39,772 nucleotides of DNA from Sporichthya sp. (lineage in GTDB: Bacteria > Actinomycetota > Actinomycetes > Sporichthyales > Sporichthyaceae). Location of the stretch: contig NZ_JACDFE010000011.1 of NCBI RefSeq assembly GCF_013815995.1, positions 1 through 39,772 of the forward strand, written 5' to 3'. Shown here piece by piece: positions 1 through 9,362 of the stretch. Below the pieces are notes generated by a model, which saw only the letters and a list, made by a program, of their open reading frames with translations, was not told the origin of the DNA and made no database searches. Positions within the stretch are counted from its first letter, which is position 1. Each line of letters starts with the position of its first letter. A program made the translations under genes and the position numbers.

Positions 1-89
1 TCCCCGGCAATCACCCGGGTCAGGCTGCCCTCAGCTTCACCACCCCGCTGCGACGAGGCGGCGGCGAAGGTCTCTCACCTCCACTCGAA

Positions 90-1049
90 TCAACAGCGCC
101 TCACGGCGCACGCAAGCATCTCGGCAACCGCCACCTGGATCTGCTGGGACCGGGCGGAGAACGCACCCAGCAACCGGTCCTCCAGACCGTCGATCTCGAA
201 GGCGGGGCTGCGCCGCTCCCCGCGGGAGCGCCAACTCCACGACACCGGCAGGCGGGCGGTGATCGCGTCGGCGAGCAGGTCGTCGTAGATCTCGGAGCAC
301 GCGACCACGGCGTGGTGCAGCGCGCGGGAATCCAGGGAGCGCCACTTGCCATCGGGGCCTTGAACCTTGTTGGCGATAACGACGTGGGTGTGCAAGTTCG
401 GGTCGCCCGTGCGGGTATCCCAATGCTCAAACTCCGCCGCGAGCATCCCCCGGGCCGCGACCTGGGCGCAGCCCTGCGCGCCGACCCGGGTGTGCAGGAA
501 GCGCTCCTCCACCAGAGCCAGGACGGCGGTGACTGCTTCGCGGTGGGCATCGACGATCGCCAGCTGGACTGTCTCGTCGCCGAGCGCCCAGAGCACGCTC
601 GCGGACTTCGGCACGGTGAAGGTCAGATCGAATCCGGCGACCGCCGCGCGCACCGGGCGGGCCCGCTCTACCTTCTCGATCTCTGCCCCCTGCGCCTCCC
701 GCTCACCGTCGGCAAGCGAGTCCGGCAGCTGGGCAAGCGCCTCGGCAATCCGCTCATCCGCTGATCTGTAGGCCGGGTACCCCAGGCCGAGCGCCTTCCC
801 GCTGACCGGATCGCGACCGGCGCCGTACAGGGCGCCCATCGCTTCCTCGGTGACCAGCGTTCCGGCGGCCAGCCCGTGGCCGGCGTCCACTCCGGCCAGA
901 CCCGCGCCGACCCAACGGCCGGCGGGGTAGCCAGAAGCGGCGTAATACGCCGTCAGCGGCGTTCCCGCCTCGCGGCATGCGTCGCCGCACGCGGTGTGCC
1001 GCAACAGATACCGGTATCCCGATCCCGCCGAGAGACGGGCAAGCGACAT
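90..1049 (-). pseudogene. TrwC/MobF conjugative relaxase, N-terminal fragment
   Basis: This is the N-terminal relaxase domain of a TrwC/TraI-type (MobF) conjugative relaxase, which nicks oriT and stays covalently bound to the transferred strand. The start MSLARLSAGSGYRYL is typical of actinobacterial family members, so ATG 1049 is preferred over the in-frame GTG at 1061. The block FTVPKSASVLWAL and the HUH metal motif in DPNLHTHVVIANKV (about residues 222-235) are intact. Full-length members run past 1000 residues with a C-terminal RecD-like helicase. Here homology stops near GLEDRLLGAFSARSQQI and the frame ends at about 319 residues, so the helicase is missing or lies out of frame beyond the left edge. 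It is read as a truncated remnant of a conjugative element. The family call is secure; whether the break is a real deletion is not. Confidence 0.85.
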
Positions 1050-1061
1050 CACCGCGCGCAC

Positions 1062-1497
1062 CGGCGGCCGGGTCGTGGAAGGACTCCCATGCCCTACCTG
1101 TGTGCGCGAATGGGGCCCAGATCGACGCCGGCCACCCCAGGTGCCAGACGAGTAAGTGCTCGGGAGCTTCGCTGCCCTGTGCGCGGGGGTTGTGAATGTG
1201 TGGGTCCGCTCGGCGCGGTGGGTGGTGGCGGTTGGTTCGCCGGTGGTGCTGACGTACCGTCAGCTTAGGGCGAGTCCGTCCACGCCCGCCAGTGTCCGGC
1301 GGCGCCCGGGGTCGGCCGTGATGGTCCGTCAGGTGCTTTCAGGGTGCCGGCGGAGCACACTGTGAACTGTGTCGTCCGCAGACGTCGACTGCACTCTGGT
1401 GCTGTGGTTCGAGCCCGTGAGAGCGAGTATGACGCGGGGTTCCTCGGGTGTTGCCGGATTGCTGCCCATCAGAGCGCGAGGATCTGTTTCCTGGTAG
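1062..1497. other. Gene-free stretch upstream of the relaxase
   Basis: No reading frame here has recognisable protein similarity or a good ribosome site. The only structure seen is the short perfect inverted repeat at 1248-1264. Lying next to the relaxase start, it is a plausible place for an oriT, but no known nic motif was recognised. Confidence 0.35.
1248..1264. repeat. Perfect inverted repeat, 7-bp arms
   Basis: GCTGACG-TAC-CGTCAGC forms 7-bp perfect arms around a 3-base centre, about 200 bases upstream of the relaxase start. Inverted repeats near relaxase genes are often oriT parts or regulator sites. Neither role is shown here. Confidence 0.4.
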
Positions 1498-1734
1498 AGG
1501 TTCCCTGCGGGCGGCACGCCGAGGCCGGGTCCGGGTCCGGAAGCGGTCGGCCTCTACGGCCAGATCGTGGCGATCACCGGGCCGCCGCCCAATGAGGTCG
1601 TCACGGCCGTCGAGGATGTCGTCTTCGGACCGTCCGAGGACACCTCAACGACCACCGAGCCCCAGGACTACGAGAGCACGCCAATCAGTCCGACCGAGAG
1701 TGACCAGTCGCAGCCGCCGGGGCCTGGCCACTGA
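1498..1734 (+). pseudogene. Open frame without start, C-terminal tail of unknown gene
   Basis: The frame is open from just after a stop at 1495-1497 to the TGA at 1732-1734, giving about 78 codons with no convincing start or ribosome site. It reads GLYGQIVAITGPPPNEVV and then an acidic Ser/Thr/Pro-rich tail ending SQPPGPGH. Codon third positions are G/C rich, as in real genes here. It resembles the disordered C-terminus of a surface or regulatory protein whose 5' part is lost. Function not recognised. Confidence 0.3.
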
Positions 1735-1780
1735 ATCGCGACCCAGCCACGACCGCGACATCGCTACCGGGGGGAACGCA

Positions 1781-2796
1781 ATGGGATCGATAAGGGACGA
1801 CGTGGGCGCATCGCGGCGACACGGGCGTGCGTGGCCGCACTTGTGCTGAGTGCCAGCGGCGGCGCGGCATGGGCGGTCGGAGCTTTTGACACGAGTCCGC
1901 TCGACATCGCCGGCGGACTGGGCGGCGGGCTCGCCGCCCGGTACGGAGACTTCGTCCAGGGCAGCGGCGGGCCCTCGGGGCAGGGGGTGCTCACGTACAC
2001 CGCCACCGTCACCCTGAAAGCGGGCTCGAACAAGCCCCGCCTCTCGGACATCACCATGACGGTCGTGCCGGTCGACGTGCACGGCAACGCGATCGGACCG
2101 GGCCGGGTGCTCCTGGCCGGGTCGGCCAACCTGAACCCCGCTTGGCACGGCAAGAAGGCTCCCCTGAACTGCCGGTGCACCGGCCCGAAACGCAAGGGCG
2201 TCACGCGGACGCAGCCCACCCGCATGGAGCTGGACACGGAGGTTGGGACGCTGGACCTGACGAGCATGTTCGCCAGCTTCGGCCACACCCGGTACGTCGA
2301 TGCTGCGAACGCGTCGCAGGTTCTGGGCTGCGTTGCCAGCGGGACGAGCATGGATGAGGACTACCGGTTGCTGCAGGCCGGCGCAGGTCTGGCTCATCGC
2401 GACGCCGTGCGGACCGACAAGCTCGGCATGGGCTGGTCCTCGGGCGAGCCCGAGGCCCTGACCACGGAGGGCGCGCCGTTCCCGCTGGGGTTCAGCACCA
2501 ACAGCGGCATCGTGGGCACCGTCCGGCAAGGACCGGGCGGACGGCTGACCGGCTCTTTCTTGCCGCCGGCCGAGAACCCGACCGAGCCGTTCGCACGCAA
2601 CGCCGCCTACGCCTGGTGGGAGATCGCCGAGGACTGCCTCGACGAATCCCCCTGCAGCGGGCACGGGGACCGCAGCTTCCACGGCGCGACCGGCAACGCC
2701 GCCTGGATCATCCACGAGGGAAGCCCCCAGGTCTTCGTCATCACCGGCTACGCGCGCTACGCCTGCACAAAGCCAACCGCGCCGGCGTGCACCTGA
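1781..2796 (+). CDS. Secreted protein of unknown function, frameshift in the signal peptide
   Basis: The long frame reads from GTG 1831 (CVAALVLSASGGAAWA, a signal-peptide core with an Ala-x-Ala-like end) to TGA 2796. The mature part has several Cys (NCRC, VLGC, EDCLDESPC, YACTKPTAPACT), suggesting disulfides. GTG 1831 has no ribosome site and leaves the signal peptide without a basic start. A strong site (GGGGGGAA) precedes ATG 1781 in another frame, giving MGSIRDDVGASRRHGR, a proper basic N-region. One missing base around 1820-1826 would join the two. The gene is therefore given from 1781 with a probable -1 frameshift. No family was recognised. It stands alone among mobile-element debris. 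Confidence 0.55.
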
Positions 2797-2887
2797 CCCC
2801 TGCGAAGCAGTGACTAGGCTCGACTCCGCGCAGCCAATGACGGCTCGAGACTCTATGGTGGGTCGCCGCCGAGGCAATCCGGTGCAG

Positions 2888-3088
2888 TTACGGGCTTAGG
2901 TTGCTCAGGGTGCGGATGAGCCGCGGCTCGTCGTCGGCGCGCAGCTTGTTCACGTGAGTCGCACGGTCGGAGAGAACGGCGAAGTCCAGTGCCGTCAGGT
3001 GCGTGATGGTGGCCAGCGGGACGCGGTAGAGGGACAGCTGCTCCGGGGTTACCTCCGCCGCGAAGGCCTGCAGCCGGGCGGTGCTCAA
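2888..3088 (-). pseudogene. Possible C-terminal tail of a DNA/RNA non-specific endonuclease
   Basis: The 66-codon frame contains YRVPLATITHLTALDFAVL, which resembles the C-terminal strand-helix of NUC1/NucA-type non-specific endonucleases (pattern: xVPxxxIExLTGLDF). The catalytic DRGH region of that family is not present in any frame upstream. If the assignment is right, this is only the last ~60 residues of a ~250-residue protein. It could also be a small unrelated gene. The assignment rests on one short motif. Confidence 0.3.
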
Positions 3089-3209
3089 CCTAGCGCGCTG
3101 TCGGCGACGGTGCGGCAGGTCACCACTCTGGGAATCGGCTCACGGAGGGACGCGCCGCCCACGAACCGGGATTGCGAGTACGTGCCGACGGGGCTTCCGT
3201 GGGTCCGCT

Positions 3210-3227
3210 AGCGATCGAACGCTCGCT
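3210..3227. promoter_or_regulatory. Operator-like near-palindrome upstream of marR
   Basis: AGCGATCG-AA-CGCTCGCT has 8-bp arms with one mismatch. The complementary strand matches the P450 operator GAGCGAGTACTCGCTCGTT at about 13 of 19 positions by eye. It lies about 230 bases before the marR start. It is a weaker, possible fourth copy of the shared operator. Confidence 0.3.
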
Positions 3228-3458
3228 AAGCTACTGGCCGCGCTGGGCTTCGCTGTACGGCATCATGGCTGTTCTTGGTTCTCGGATCAGGATACTTAGC
3301 GTGTAAGCACTCACAACTCTGTCCAAGAGTAGAGGCCTGTGTTAGAAAGGTCGAGTGCGCGACCATCGAGGGCCCTGGGCCACGAAGCCGAGGCCACCGG
3401 CGGGGATTGTTCCGAACCGCATGCGGGCGGCTCGTCACCGGCATCGGACAGGACTGAA

Positions 3459-4013
3459 ATGACGTCCCACTACTTCGGCGCCATCGCCCAACGGGACGAG
3501 CCGCTGACTCGGGCTCGGAACCACTGGCGAGGTGAGCACCTGGGTATCCACGAGGAGGGCTTCGTCGCCATGACCTCCGTGTTGCGGGTGCATCGGATGA
3601 TGACGCTGGCGATCGAGCAGGAGTTCAAGACGCACGACATTAAGCTCAACGACTACCTGCTGCTGGTGACCCTCGAACTCTCGGAGAACGGCACACGCCC
3701 GATCGCGCGGCTAGCGAACAGCCTGATGATCCACCCCACGACCGCCACCCTCGCGACCGACCGGCTCGAGGCACGCCGCCTGCTCTCCCGGTCTCCGCAC
3801 CCGTCCGACCGCCGCGCGACGTTGGTCACCATCACCCAGGCCGGCCGGGACCTGCTCCAGCGGGCCTCCGCAGTGCTGGACAAGCTCGACTACGGACTCC
3901 CCGGGGTGTCCGGCGAGGACCGCGCTCACCTCGTCTCCCTGGCCCGCTCGACAACTCCAAGCCCGGTCCGTGCGGTCGCGCGGGCCGGTCTGAAAGGTGG
4001 AACTCGTGGTTGA
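3459..4013 (+). CDS. MarR-family transcriptional regulator
   Basis: Winged-helix regulator of the MarR family, which usually binds palindromic DNA as a dimer and responds to small aromatic or hydrophobic ligands. From ATG 3459 it is 184 residues, slightly above the usual 140-160 because of an N-terminal extension of about 40 residues. The recognition-helix region reads RPIARLANSLMIHPTTATLATDRLEARRLL, and the wing contains SRSPHPSDRRATLVTITQAGRDLL, whose D-x-R motif is typical of MarR. The stop overlaps the next start by 8 bases (GTG 4006, stop 4011-4013), so the regulator and the phosphotransferase-like gene are translationally coupled. It probably regulates that pair. An earlier in-frame start at 3339 exists but lacks support. 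Confidence 0.85.
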   Translation: MTSHYFGAIAQRDEPLTRARNHWRGEHLGIHEEGFVAMTSVLRVHRMMTLAIEQEFKTHDIKLNDYLLLVTLELSENGTRPIARLANSLMIHPTTATLATDRLEARRLLSRSPHPSDRRATLVTITQAGRDLLQRASAVLDKLDYGLPGVSGEDRAHLVSLARSTTPSPVRAVARAGLKGGTRG

Positions 4014-5742
4014 CATCGCCCTGCCGTGGGTCGTGGACACCCCACTGTCCACCCGGTTCCCGGTGTACACCCGGGCCAACGTCGGCGAAGTGTCGCCGAG
4101 CGTAGCCACTCCGTTGTTCTGGTCGCAGATCGGTGGCGCGCCGGCGGAGCGGGTCTGGAAGCAGGTGCTGGTCGACTTCGGAGCGTTCGACGCCGACGAG
4201 TTCCGCGAGGTCATCGACATCCAGGGGATGCTGCACGGCTACGTCTATCTGAACCTGTCGAACCTGCGGGTATTCGGCGCCCGCATGCCCGGTGCCTCCC
4301 CGGAGTTGATGGACCGCACCTACCTCGGCGAGCGCTCCGACGTGCCGCCCTACGAGCCGCACCCGGACGACGACAAGCCGGAGTACACCGAGCGGATCCT
4401 GGCCTCGGTCGGGCGGGTGTTCGCGACCGAGCACCGGGACGACTTCCTCGAGTTGGCCGGGCAGGCCGCGAAGCTGCGCGCGGAGCGGCCTGACTACTCC
4501 TCGATGTCCGACGCCGAGTTGGTCGCGCTGCAGCGGGTGCGGATGAACGAGTACTTGCCGTTCCTCTACAAGCACCTGCTCATGGTCTACGAGTCCTCGC
4601 TGGTGACCGGGATGCTCGAGCAGACGCTCGCCCCGCTCGGGGACCCGACACTGACCGCGCGCCTGATGGGCGGGCTGGGAAACATCGCCTCCGCCGCACC
4701 GACGGGAGCGCTGTGGCAGCTCTCCCGTCTGGTGGTCGCTTCGCCGGTGCTGACCGCGGCCTTCGAGGCCGGCGTCTTCGGGCTGCTCGGCCGCCTCGCC
4801 GACACCGACGGCCCGGGGGCGGAACAGTTCCGTGTCGGCTGGGACGCGTTCATCAGCGAGTACGGCTCCCGGTCCACGAATGAGTGGGAGGCGATGCCGC
4901 AGACCTGGGAGACCCACCCGCAGATCCCGCTCGGGCTGGTCGAGCGGATGCGACTGCAACCGGAGGACCGTGACCCGGCTTTGCGCTCGCAGCGGCTTCG
5001 TGCAGATCGGGAGGATCTGACCGCGAAGCTACGGGACCAGTTGGCGGACTCGCCCGAGGCGCTCGGTGCGTTGGACCTGGCGCTGCGGCTGGTCGGCATC
5101 TACCTGCCGGCGCGTGAGCTGTCCAAGACCAGCCTGATCCGGGTGCTGCACGAGGCCCGGCTGCCGATGCGCGCCCTGGCTCTGCGCCACGTCGCCGCCG
5201 GACTGTTTGCTCGGCCGGAGGACATCACCATGCTGCGCGAGGACGAGCTGGACGCGTTCGTCGCCGACCCGGCCGCGTCGGTGCCGACGATCACCGAGCG
5301 GTGGGCCTGGCACGCCGCGCTGGCCGAGCGCGAGCCGCCGTATCTGGTCAAGGCGGGCGAGGTGCCGCCGGTGGCGTCCTGGGAGCTGCGCACCGAGCCG
5401 TCGATGCCGCGGGCCACGAGCGGGGAGATCCTCACCGGGCTCGCCGCCTGCCCCGGCGTGGCCAGCGGACGCGCCCGGGTGATTCGCGACCCGGCCGACG
5501 CCCACGACCTGGAGCCGGGCGAGATCCTCGTCGCCCCGATGACCGACCCGGGCTGGACCCCGCTGTTCACCTCGGCCGAGGCGGTTGTGGTCGACATCGG
5601 TGCGACGCTCTCGCACGCCGCCATCGTCAGCCGCGAGCTAGGGATCCCGTGCGTCCTCGGGGTCACTCACGCCAGCTTGCGGATCCCGGACGGCGCGATG
5701 CTCACCGTGGACGGAACGGCTGGCCTGGTCACCGTCCACTGA
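4006..5742 (+). CDS. PEP-utilizing / rifampin-phosphotransferase-like protein lacking the ATP-binding domain
   Basis: This 578-residue protein has an N-terminal segment beginning YTRANVGEVSPSVATPLFW, a hallmark of the substrate-binding domain of rifampin phosphotransferases. It ends with the swivelling phosphohistidine domain of PEP synthase/PPDK-type enzymes: VVDIGATLSHAAIVSRELG, with the phosphorylatable His at residue 537. The N-terminal ATP-grasp (PPDK_N) domain of about 300 residues found in complete enzymes is absent, and no such domain is encoded in the window. It may need a partner in trans or use a different donor. GTG 4006 is chosen over GTG 3997 because AAAGGTGGA sits at the right distance. 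It is coupled to marR and converges on the 5760-11021 operon, which carries a paralog. Confidence 0.85.
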   Translation: MVDIALPWVVDTPLSTRFPVYTRANVGEVSPSVATPLFWSQIGGAPAERVWKQVLVDFGAFDADEFREVIDIQGMLHGYVYLNLSNLRVFGARMPGASPELMDRTYLGERSDVPPYEPHPDDDKPEYTERILASVGRVFATEHRDDFLELAGQAAKLRAERPDYSSMSDAELVALQRVRMNEYLPFLYKHLLMVYESSLVTGMLEQTLAPLGDPTLTARLMGGLGNIASAAPTGALWQLSRLVVASPVLTAAFEAGVFGLLGRLADTDGPGAEQFRVGWDAFISEYGSRSTNEWEAMPQTWETHPQIPLGLVERMRLQPEDRDPALRSQRLRADREDLTAKLRDQLADSPEALGALDLALRLVGIYLPARELSKTSLIRVLHEARLPMRALALRHVAAGLFARPEDITMLREDELDAFVADPAASVPTITERWAWHAALAEREPPYLVKAGEVPPVASWELRTEPSMPRATSGEILTGLAACPGVASGRARVIRDPADAHDLEPGEILVAPMTDPGWTPLFTSAEAVVVDIGATLSHAAIVSRELGIPCVLGVTHASLRIPDGAMLTVDGTAGLVTVH

Positions 5743-5759
5743 CGCGCCGGGGTTGCCGA

Positions 5760-6449
5760 TCAGGCTGACGGTCGGTGGCTGATGCCGTGCAGGATCATCG
5801 TGGTGATCTCGTTGGTAATCCGGCTGGCGGCGGGTTTCGGATTCCCCGGCGCCATCAACCAGTCATCAAGTAGCGCGAGTGCCATGACCATGCCGATGCC
5901 GGTGGCCGCGGTGATGGGCGCATCGATGCCGCCAAGACGTTGGGTGGTTCGCTCGGCGGTGGTGATGCCCTCCATCTGCCCGAGGGTCTTGGCCAGCTTG
6001 TCCGCGACATCCATGGCGGCGTGGTGAAGCGGGTCGTCCGGGTGGACCCGGGCGGCGGCCAGTACGAGGACGAGTTCGCGATGCTGACGTAGAAGCATGT
6101 AGAAGCCCGTGACGAAACTGCGGATGACGTCTTCGGTGCTGTGAGTTTCGGTGATGCGTTGTTCCCAGGTACTCATGTACTGGGCCATGAACTCTTGAAA
6201 TGGTTCGAGAACAACATCTTCGAACAGCCGGGTCTTGGAGCCGCAGTAGCGGAACAGCATCGTTTCGGCGACTCCGGCGCGGGCGGCGATGTCGCGGGTA
6301 GTGGTGGAGTGGTATCCCCGGGTTAGGAACAGGTCGCGGGCGGCGGCCAGCAGGAGTGGCCGGACCTCCTCGGCCGGGCGGCGGGGCCGCCGGGTGCGCT
6401 TCTCCGGCCGGTCCACGCTGCCAGGGTACGGCTCGCCCCGGCCAGTCAT
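5760..6449 (-). CDS. TetR-family regulator
   Basis: A 229-residue TetR-type repressor. The HTH reads RDLFLTRGYHSTTTRDIAARAGVAETMLFRYCGSK, followed by an alpha-helical ligand domain ending in TNEITTMILHGISHRPSA. The start is ATG 6449, which overlaps the stop of the preceding gene as ATGA. The longer frame to 6566 runs through that gene and is not used. As the last gene of the minus-strand operon starting at 11021 it probably controls that operon. It belongs to the same subfamily as the other three TetRs in the window (shared FRxxGSK, C-terminal NE[LI]TxMxxHGxxHRP) but is more distant from the closely paired two. Confidence 0.88.
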   Translation of the reverse strand: MTGRGEPYPGSVDRPEKRTRRPRRPAEEVRPLLLAAARDLFLTRGYHSTTTRDIAARAGVAETMLFRYCGSKTRLFEDVVLEPFQEFMAQYMSTWEQRITETHSTEDVIRSFVTGFYMLLRQHRELVLVLAAARVHPDDPLHHAAMDVADKLAKTLGQMEGITTAERTTQRLGGIDAPITAATGIGMVMALALLDDWLMAPGNPKPAASRITNEITTMILHGISHRPSA

Positions 6450-7525
6450 CGTTGAGCGCCGCCGGCGGGGTTCCACGCGCCGAACACCGGCTCTTCGAAG
6501 AATCCCTGGGGCGCGGCGCATACCTCGTGGATGGCCCGGATGCAGACGGCCGCCGTCGGAAGCCACACCGTGTCCTCGGCGTCGGTGAACAGGAGCTCGG
6601 TGTGCAGCGACGGCCGACCGTCGATGTCGATGTTCACCTGGTACGGCATCGCCTCACCGGGCCCCGGTTCCGGCGCCTTCAGCCAGTGCTCGGGCACGCC
6701 AGCGCGTTCGACGTAGTGGATCCACCGCAGTCTGATGAAGGGCCGGCCGTCCCGGTACCCGACGTACTCGTCTTGAGCCCGCTGATCGTTCCCTTCCGGA
6801 GCTTGCCGGCACCGATTTCGAGATCCTTGGTGGCGAACGCGAACTCGATGTCGCCACCCAGCTCGATCTTGTCCAGGCTCACACCGAGCCGCCGGGCGAG
6901 CTTGTCCACGGGGGCCGGGAAGAAACGCTCCGCCCAGTAGCGCAGATCGGCCGAGTTCGGGTTGAGCTCGCCGACCTCCTTGCCGAACCCCAGGGTCAGC
7001 ATGAACTCGGCGACCGGGTGACGGGACGGGTCGTAGGTCTCGGTGATGCGGATCTGGTCGATCTCGGCCGCCATGCCACTGAGCAGCGCCGGCACCCGAT
7101 CGGCCACGAATCCGGGGTCGATGCCCGCTCCGAACAGGGTGCTCCCCCCTTGCGCGCACGCCGCCTCGAGGCGGGCCATCAGCTCGGGGCCCTCGATCGT
7201 CGGCGAGAAGTAGGAGGCGCAAGATCACGTTCTTGCCCGACGCGAGCAGGTTCACCACATCGTCGTCGAACGGGATCTCCGCGTCCCCTGTCGTCGCTCC
7301 TGAGCAGTGGATGACCACGTCGGCTTCCATCGCCATGATCTGTTCGCGAGACCGCGTGGCGTACACGCCGGTGGGTGGCCGCCCGCACAGTTCGCCGGCG
7401 TCCTTGCCCTCCTTGGCGGGATTGGACACCCACACGCCGACCAGTTCCAGGTCGGGGCGATCGACGATCTGCTGCAGGCTCCAGCGACCGACCGCGCCGG
7501 TTGCCCACTGAATGACGCGGGTCAT
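6446..7525 (-). pseudogene. Dihydrodipicolinate-reductase-like NAD(P)-binding protein, two frameshifts
   Basis: The N-terminus MTRVIQWATGAVGRWSLQQI is the dinucleotide-binding start of the dihydrodipicolinate-reductase-like proteins common in mycobacteria and relatives. These are paralogs of DapB found in lipid and secondary-metabolism clusters, not in lysine synthesis. The reading frame breaks after LLASGKNVI, near 7221-7222, where one extra T would explain the shift. Similarity continues in a second frame (ASYFSPTIEGPELMARLEAAC to KLRKGTISGLK) and returns to the first near 6771-6780 (DEYVGYRDGRPFIRLRW to the end). The two breaks cancel, so removing both gives a full-length protein of about 360 residues. 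This pattern fits sequencing error or very recent decay. Start and stop are both coupled to neighbours by ATGA overlaps. Confidence 0.8.
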
Positions 7526-8427
7526 GTTCCCTCCCGAGTTCGCAAGGCCCGGGCTGTGGACAGGGGCCGGCGCGTGCCGGCGGCCTCGTCCGCCGCTCGG
7601 GGTTCCTGAACAACGGACGCTAAGTCTGAATCTGACTCCAGCTCAGTGCTGGGATTGAGGCCGGGGGTCCCGGCCACCGTCAGCGCCAGCCGCACCGCGA
7701 GGTAAGCCAGCAGCAGGGTGGGCGCGCAGAGCAGGTACATCACCCAGAGCGGCGCGTTCTCCTGCAGTCCGGTCCACAGTGGCCAACCGACGACGCTGTA
7801 CCCAGCGGTCATCCCGATGGTCACGCAGAGCACCCCGAGTACGGCGCGCGGACCACGGAGCCAGTCCCGCAGCACCAGGAAGACCAAAGCGCCGAGCAGC
7901 GGTCCGACCATGTTCACGAACGGGTACCACAGCGGGAACCCGAGCACCTCGAACGGCTGGTTTCCGTAGTAGCCGTAGGCGCCGAGTCCGACGCCGATGA
8001 ACTCGGTGACGACGTCGGTGACCACGACGAACCCGATCAGCGGCCACATCCGATTCGCCGGCCAGCGCTGGTCCAGGGCCCGCCAGAACAAGTAGGCCTG
8101 GCCGCCGATGATCCAGATGTAGCTGGTCAGCACGAACACCGGCAGCCGCACGTCGAGCAGGGACAGGTAGGCGACCCCGCCCGTGGCGGGGTACCAGACC
8201 CCGCCGTTGACGTCGAGCAACGGTTCGAACAGCGAACAGATCCCGCCGCCCGCCAGGAACAGCGCGGGCACCCCGTCCCGGGCAGTCAACCACTGTCGTG
8301 CGGCGTAGCCCATGCAGCCGACAAGAACCAGCGCGGACAGCACCGTGAAGATCGTGTACGCCGGCTCCGAGATGTCCTTCACCGGCTGGGTGAAGCCGGG
8401 GTCCCGAGCGATCAGCGACGCCAGCAT
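7522..8427 (-). CDS. AveC-like integral membrane protein (spirocyclase AveC family)
   Basis: A 301-residue protein with about seven hydrophobic segments. The central motif VVTDVVTEFIGVGLGAYGYYG, followed by FPLWYPFVNMVGPLLGALVF, resembles the AveC family. Avermectin AveC is a membrane protein with dehydratase and spiroketal-cyclase activity, but most homologs in actinobacteria have unknown roles. The start is ATG 8427, overlapping the upstream stop by one base (TGATG). The longer frame to 8829 only shadows the upstream gene. The C-terminal ~45 residues are hydrophilic and probably cytoplasmic. It shares A-Y-x-Y-Y-G-N-Q-P with the protein at 23213-24175. The reaction here is not known. Confidence 0.72.
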   Translation of the reverse strand: MLASLIARDPGFTQPVKDISEPAYTIFTVLSALVLVGCMGYAARQWLTARDGVPALFLAGGGICSLFEPLLDVNGGVWYPATGGVAYLSLLDVRLPVFVLTSYIWIIGGQAYLFWRALDQRWPANRMWPLIGFVVVTDVVTEFIGVGLGAYGYYGNQPFEVLGFPLWYPFVNMVGPLLGALVFLVLRDWLRGPRAVLGVLCVTIGMTAGYSVVGWPLWTGLQENAPLWVMYLLCAPTLLLAYLAVRLALTVAGTPGLNPSTELESDSDLASVVQEPRAADEAAGTRRPLSTARALRTREGT

Positions 8428-9323
8428 CACAGCACCCGCTGGATGCCGTAGGCGACGATTCCACGTCCCGGGTTGCCCCAGGCGTCCAACTCCGCAAAGT
8501 CGTCGTAGGCGTGGAAGCAGCTCGAGCCCTCCGGCTTCTGCGGGCCCATCGGCAACCAGAAGCCACCCATCGACCGGGTCCGCTCGACGATACGTTCCTC
8601 GGTGCCGTCCAGGATCAGCCGCAGGTGCTTCATGGTCCCGGCCGGGGTGTACGTGTAGTTCATCTCGGTCACCCGGCGCTGGGTGCCGTCGGCCTGGTTG
8701 AGGAAGCCGTCGGCGATCGTCGTTCCCTTGGTGTCCATGAACTTCATCGCGGTCAGATCGAACCCGTCGAAGGTGCCCCACACGGTCATGTACTCCTGCC
8801 ACTGACGCGAGTCGTCGCGAAAGCCCCACGTGCGGTCGCGGAAGCCGAGGCCGTCGAAGTCAACCTTCTCCCCGTACATGGTGATGGTCCCGGTCACGCT
8901 GGTGCCCTGCTCGTAGTGGCGCAGCGGCTTGTCGCTGATCAGCCCGCCCATCACCTTTTTGGGCGAGTAGTCCATCGGTTGGAACCGCGGCGCGTAGGTG
9001 ATGTCGACCTCGAGGTCGGGGTGGCGGACGGTGAGCCGGCCGTTGGTGTCGAAGTCGATGTGCTCGCTCGTGTAGGAGTCCTTCGGACAGTCCTCGTTGA
9101 TCTCTACAGTGCGGCCCTTCACATTCAGTTCGATCCGGGCCCAGCGAAACGCATTCGGTGAGGTGGATACGTGTACCTCACCAAAGATGTCCTCGGTGTG
9201 AGACCAAATGCCGAAGTAGGCGTTGTCCCGGTAGTCCGGGTCACCGGGGCCGGCGATGTCCGGGTGCAGTGGTTCGGCGAGCGGCCCGAAGTCGATCACA
9301 GGGCGGTCGGCTGTCGCGGTCAT
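8427..9323 (-). CDS. CrtC/AttH-like lipocalin-fold protein
   Basis: A 298-residue soluble protein. The segment GLGFRDRTWGFRDDSRQWQEY matches the G-x-R-D-x-x-W-G-x-R-D signature of the hydroxyneurosporene synthase (CrtC)/AttH superfamily, a double lipocalin-like barrel that includes carotenoid 1,2-hydratase. Other supporting features are alternating strands such as HIDFDTNGRLTVRHPDLEVDITY and a C-terminal GRGIVAYGIQRVL. No signal peptide is seen. Family members act on, or bind, hydrophobic isoprenoid-like molecules, which fits the P450 and AveC-like neighbours. The gene follows the 9363 stop by 39 bases and is coupled to the AveC-like gene by a TGATG overlap. Substrate and reaction are inferred only. 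Confidence 0.7.
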   Translation of the reverse strand: MTATADRPVIDFGPLAEPLHPDIAGPGDPDYRDNAYFGIWSHTEDIFGEVHVSTSPNAFRWARIELNVKGRTVEINEDCPKDSYTSEHIDFDTNGRLTVRHPDLEVDITYAPRFQPMDYSPKKVMGGLISDKPLRHYEQGTSVTGTITMYGEKVDFDGLGFRDRTWGFRDDSRQWQEYMTVWGTFDGFDLTAMKFMDTKGTTIADGFLNQADGTQRRVTEMNYTYTPAGTMKHLRLILDGTEERIVERTRSMGGFWLPMGPQKPEGSSCFHAYDDFAELDAWGNPGRGIVAYGIQRVL

Positions 9324-9362
9324 GGGCTTCCCTCGGTCGGTCGGTCAGACGGGCAGTGCTGC

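Larger units (their letters stand above)
2797..3458. other. Mostly non-coding stretch before marR
   Basis: It holds the short minus-strand nuclease-like tail at 2888-3088 and an operator-like palindrome at 3210-3227. The remainder shows no convincing gene. The upstream extension of the marR frame (3339-3458) has no good start and is taken as leader sequence. Confidence 0.4.

Noticed and set aside
1645-2877. Minus-strand frame of 410 codons.
   Set aside because: Antisense shadow of the secreted protein; no start signal or domain seen.
3832-4959. Long minus-strand frame of 375 codons over the marR/phosphotransferase genes.
   Set aside because: Shadow of the + strand genes; Arg/Gly/Pro-rich with no motifs, as expected in high-GC DNA.
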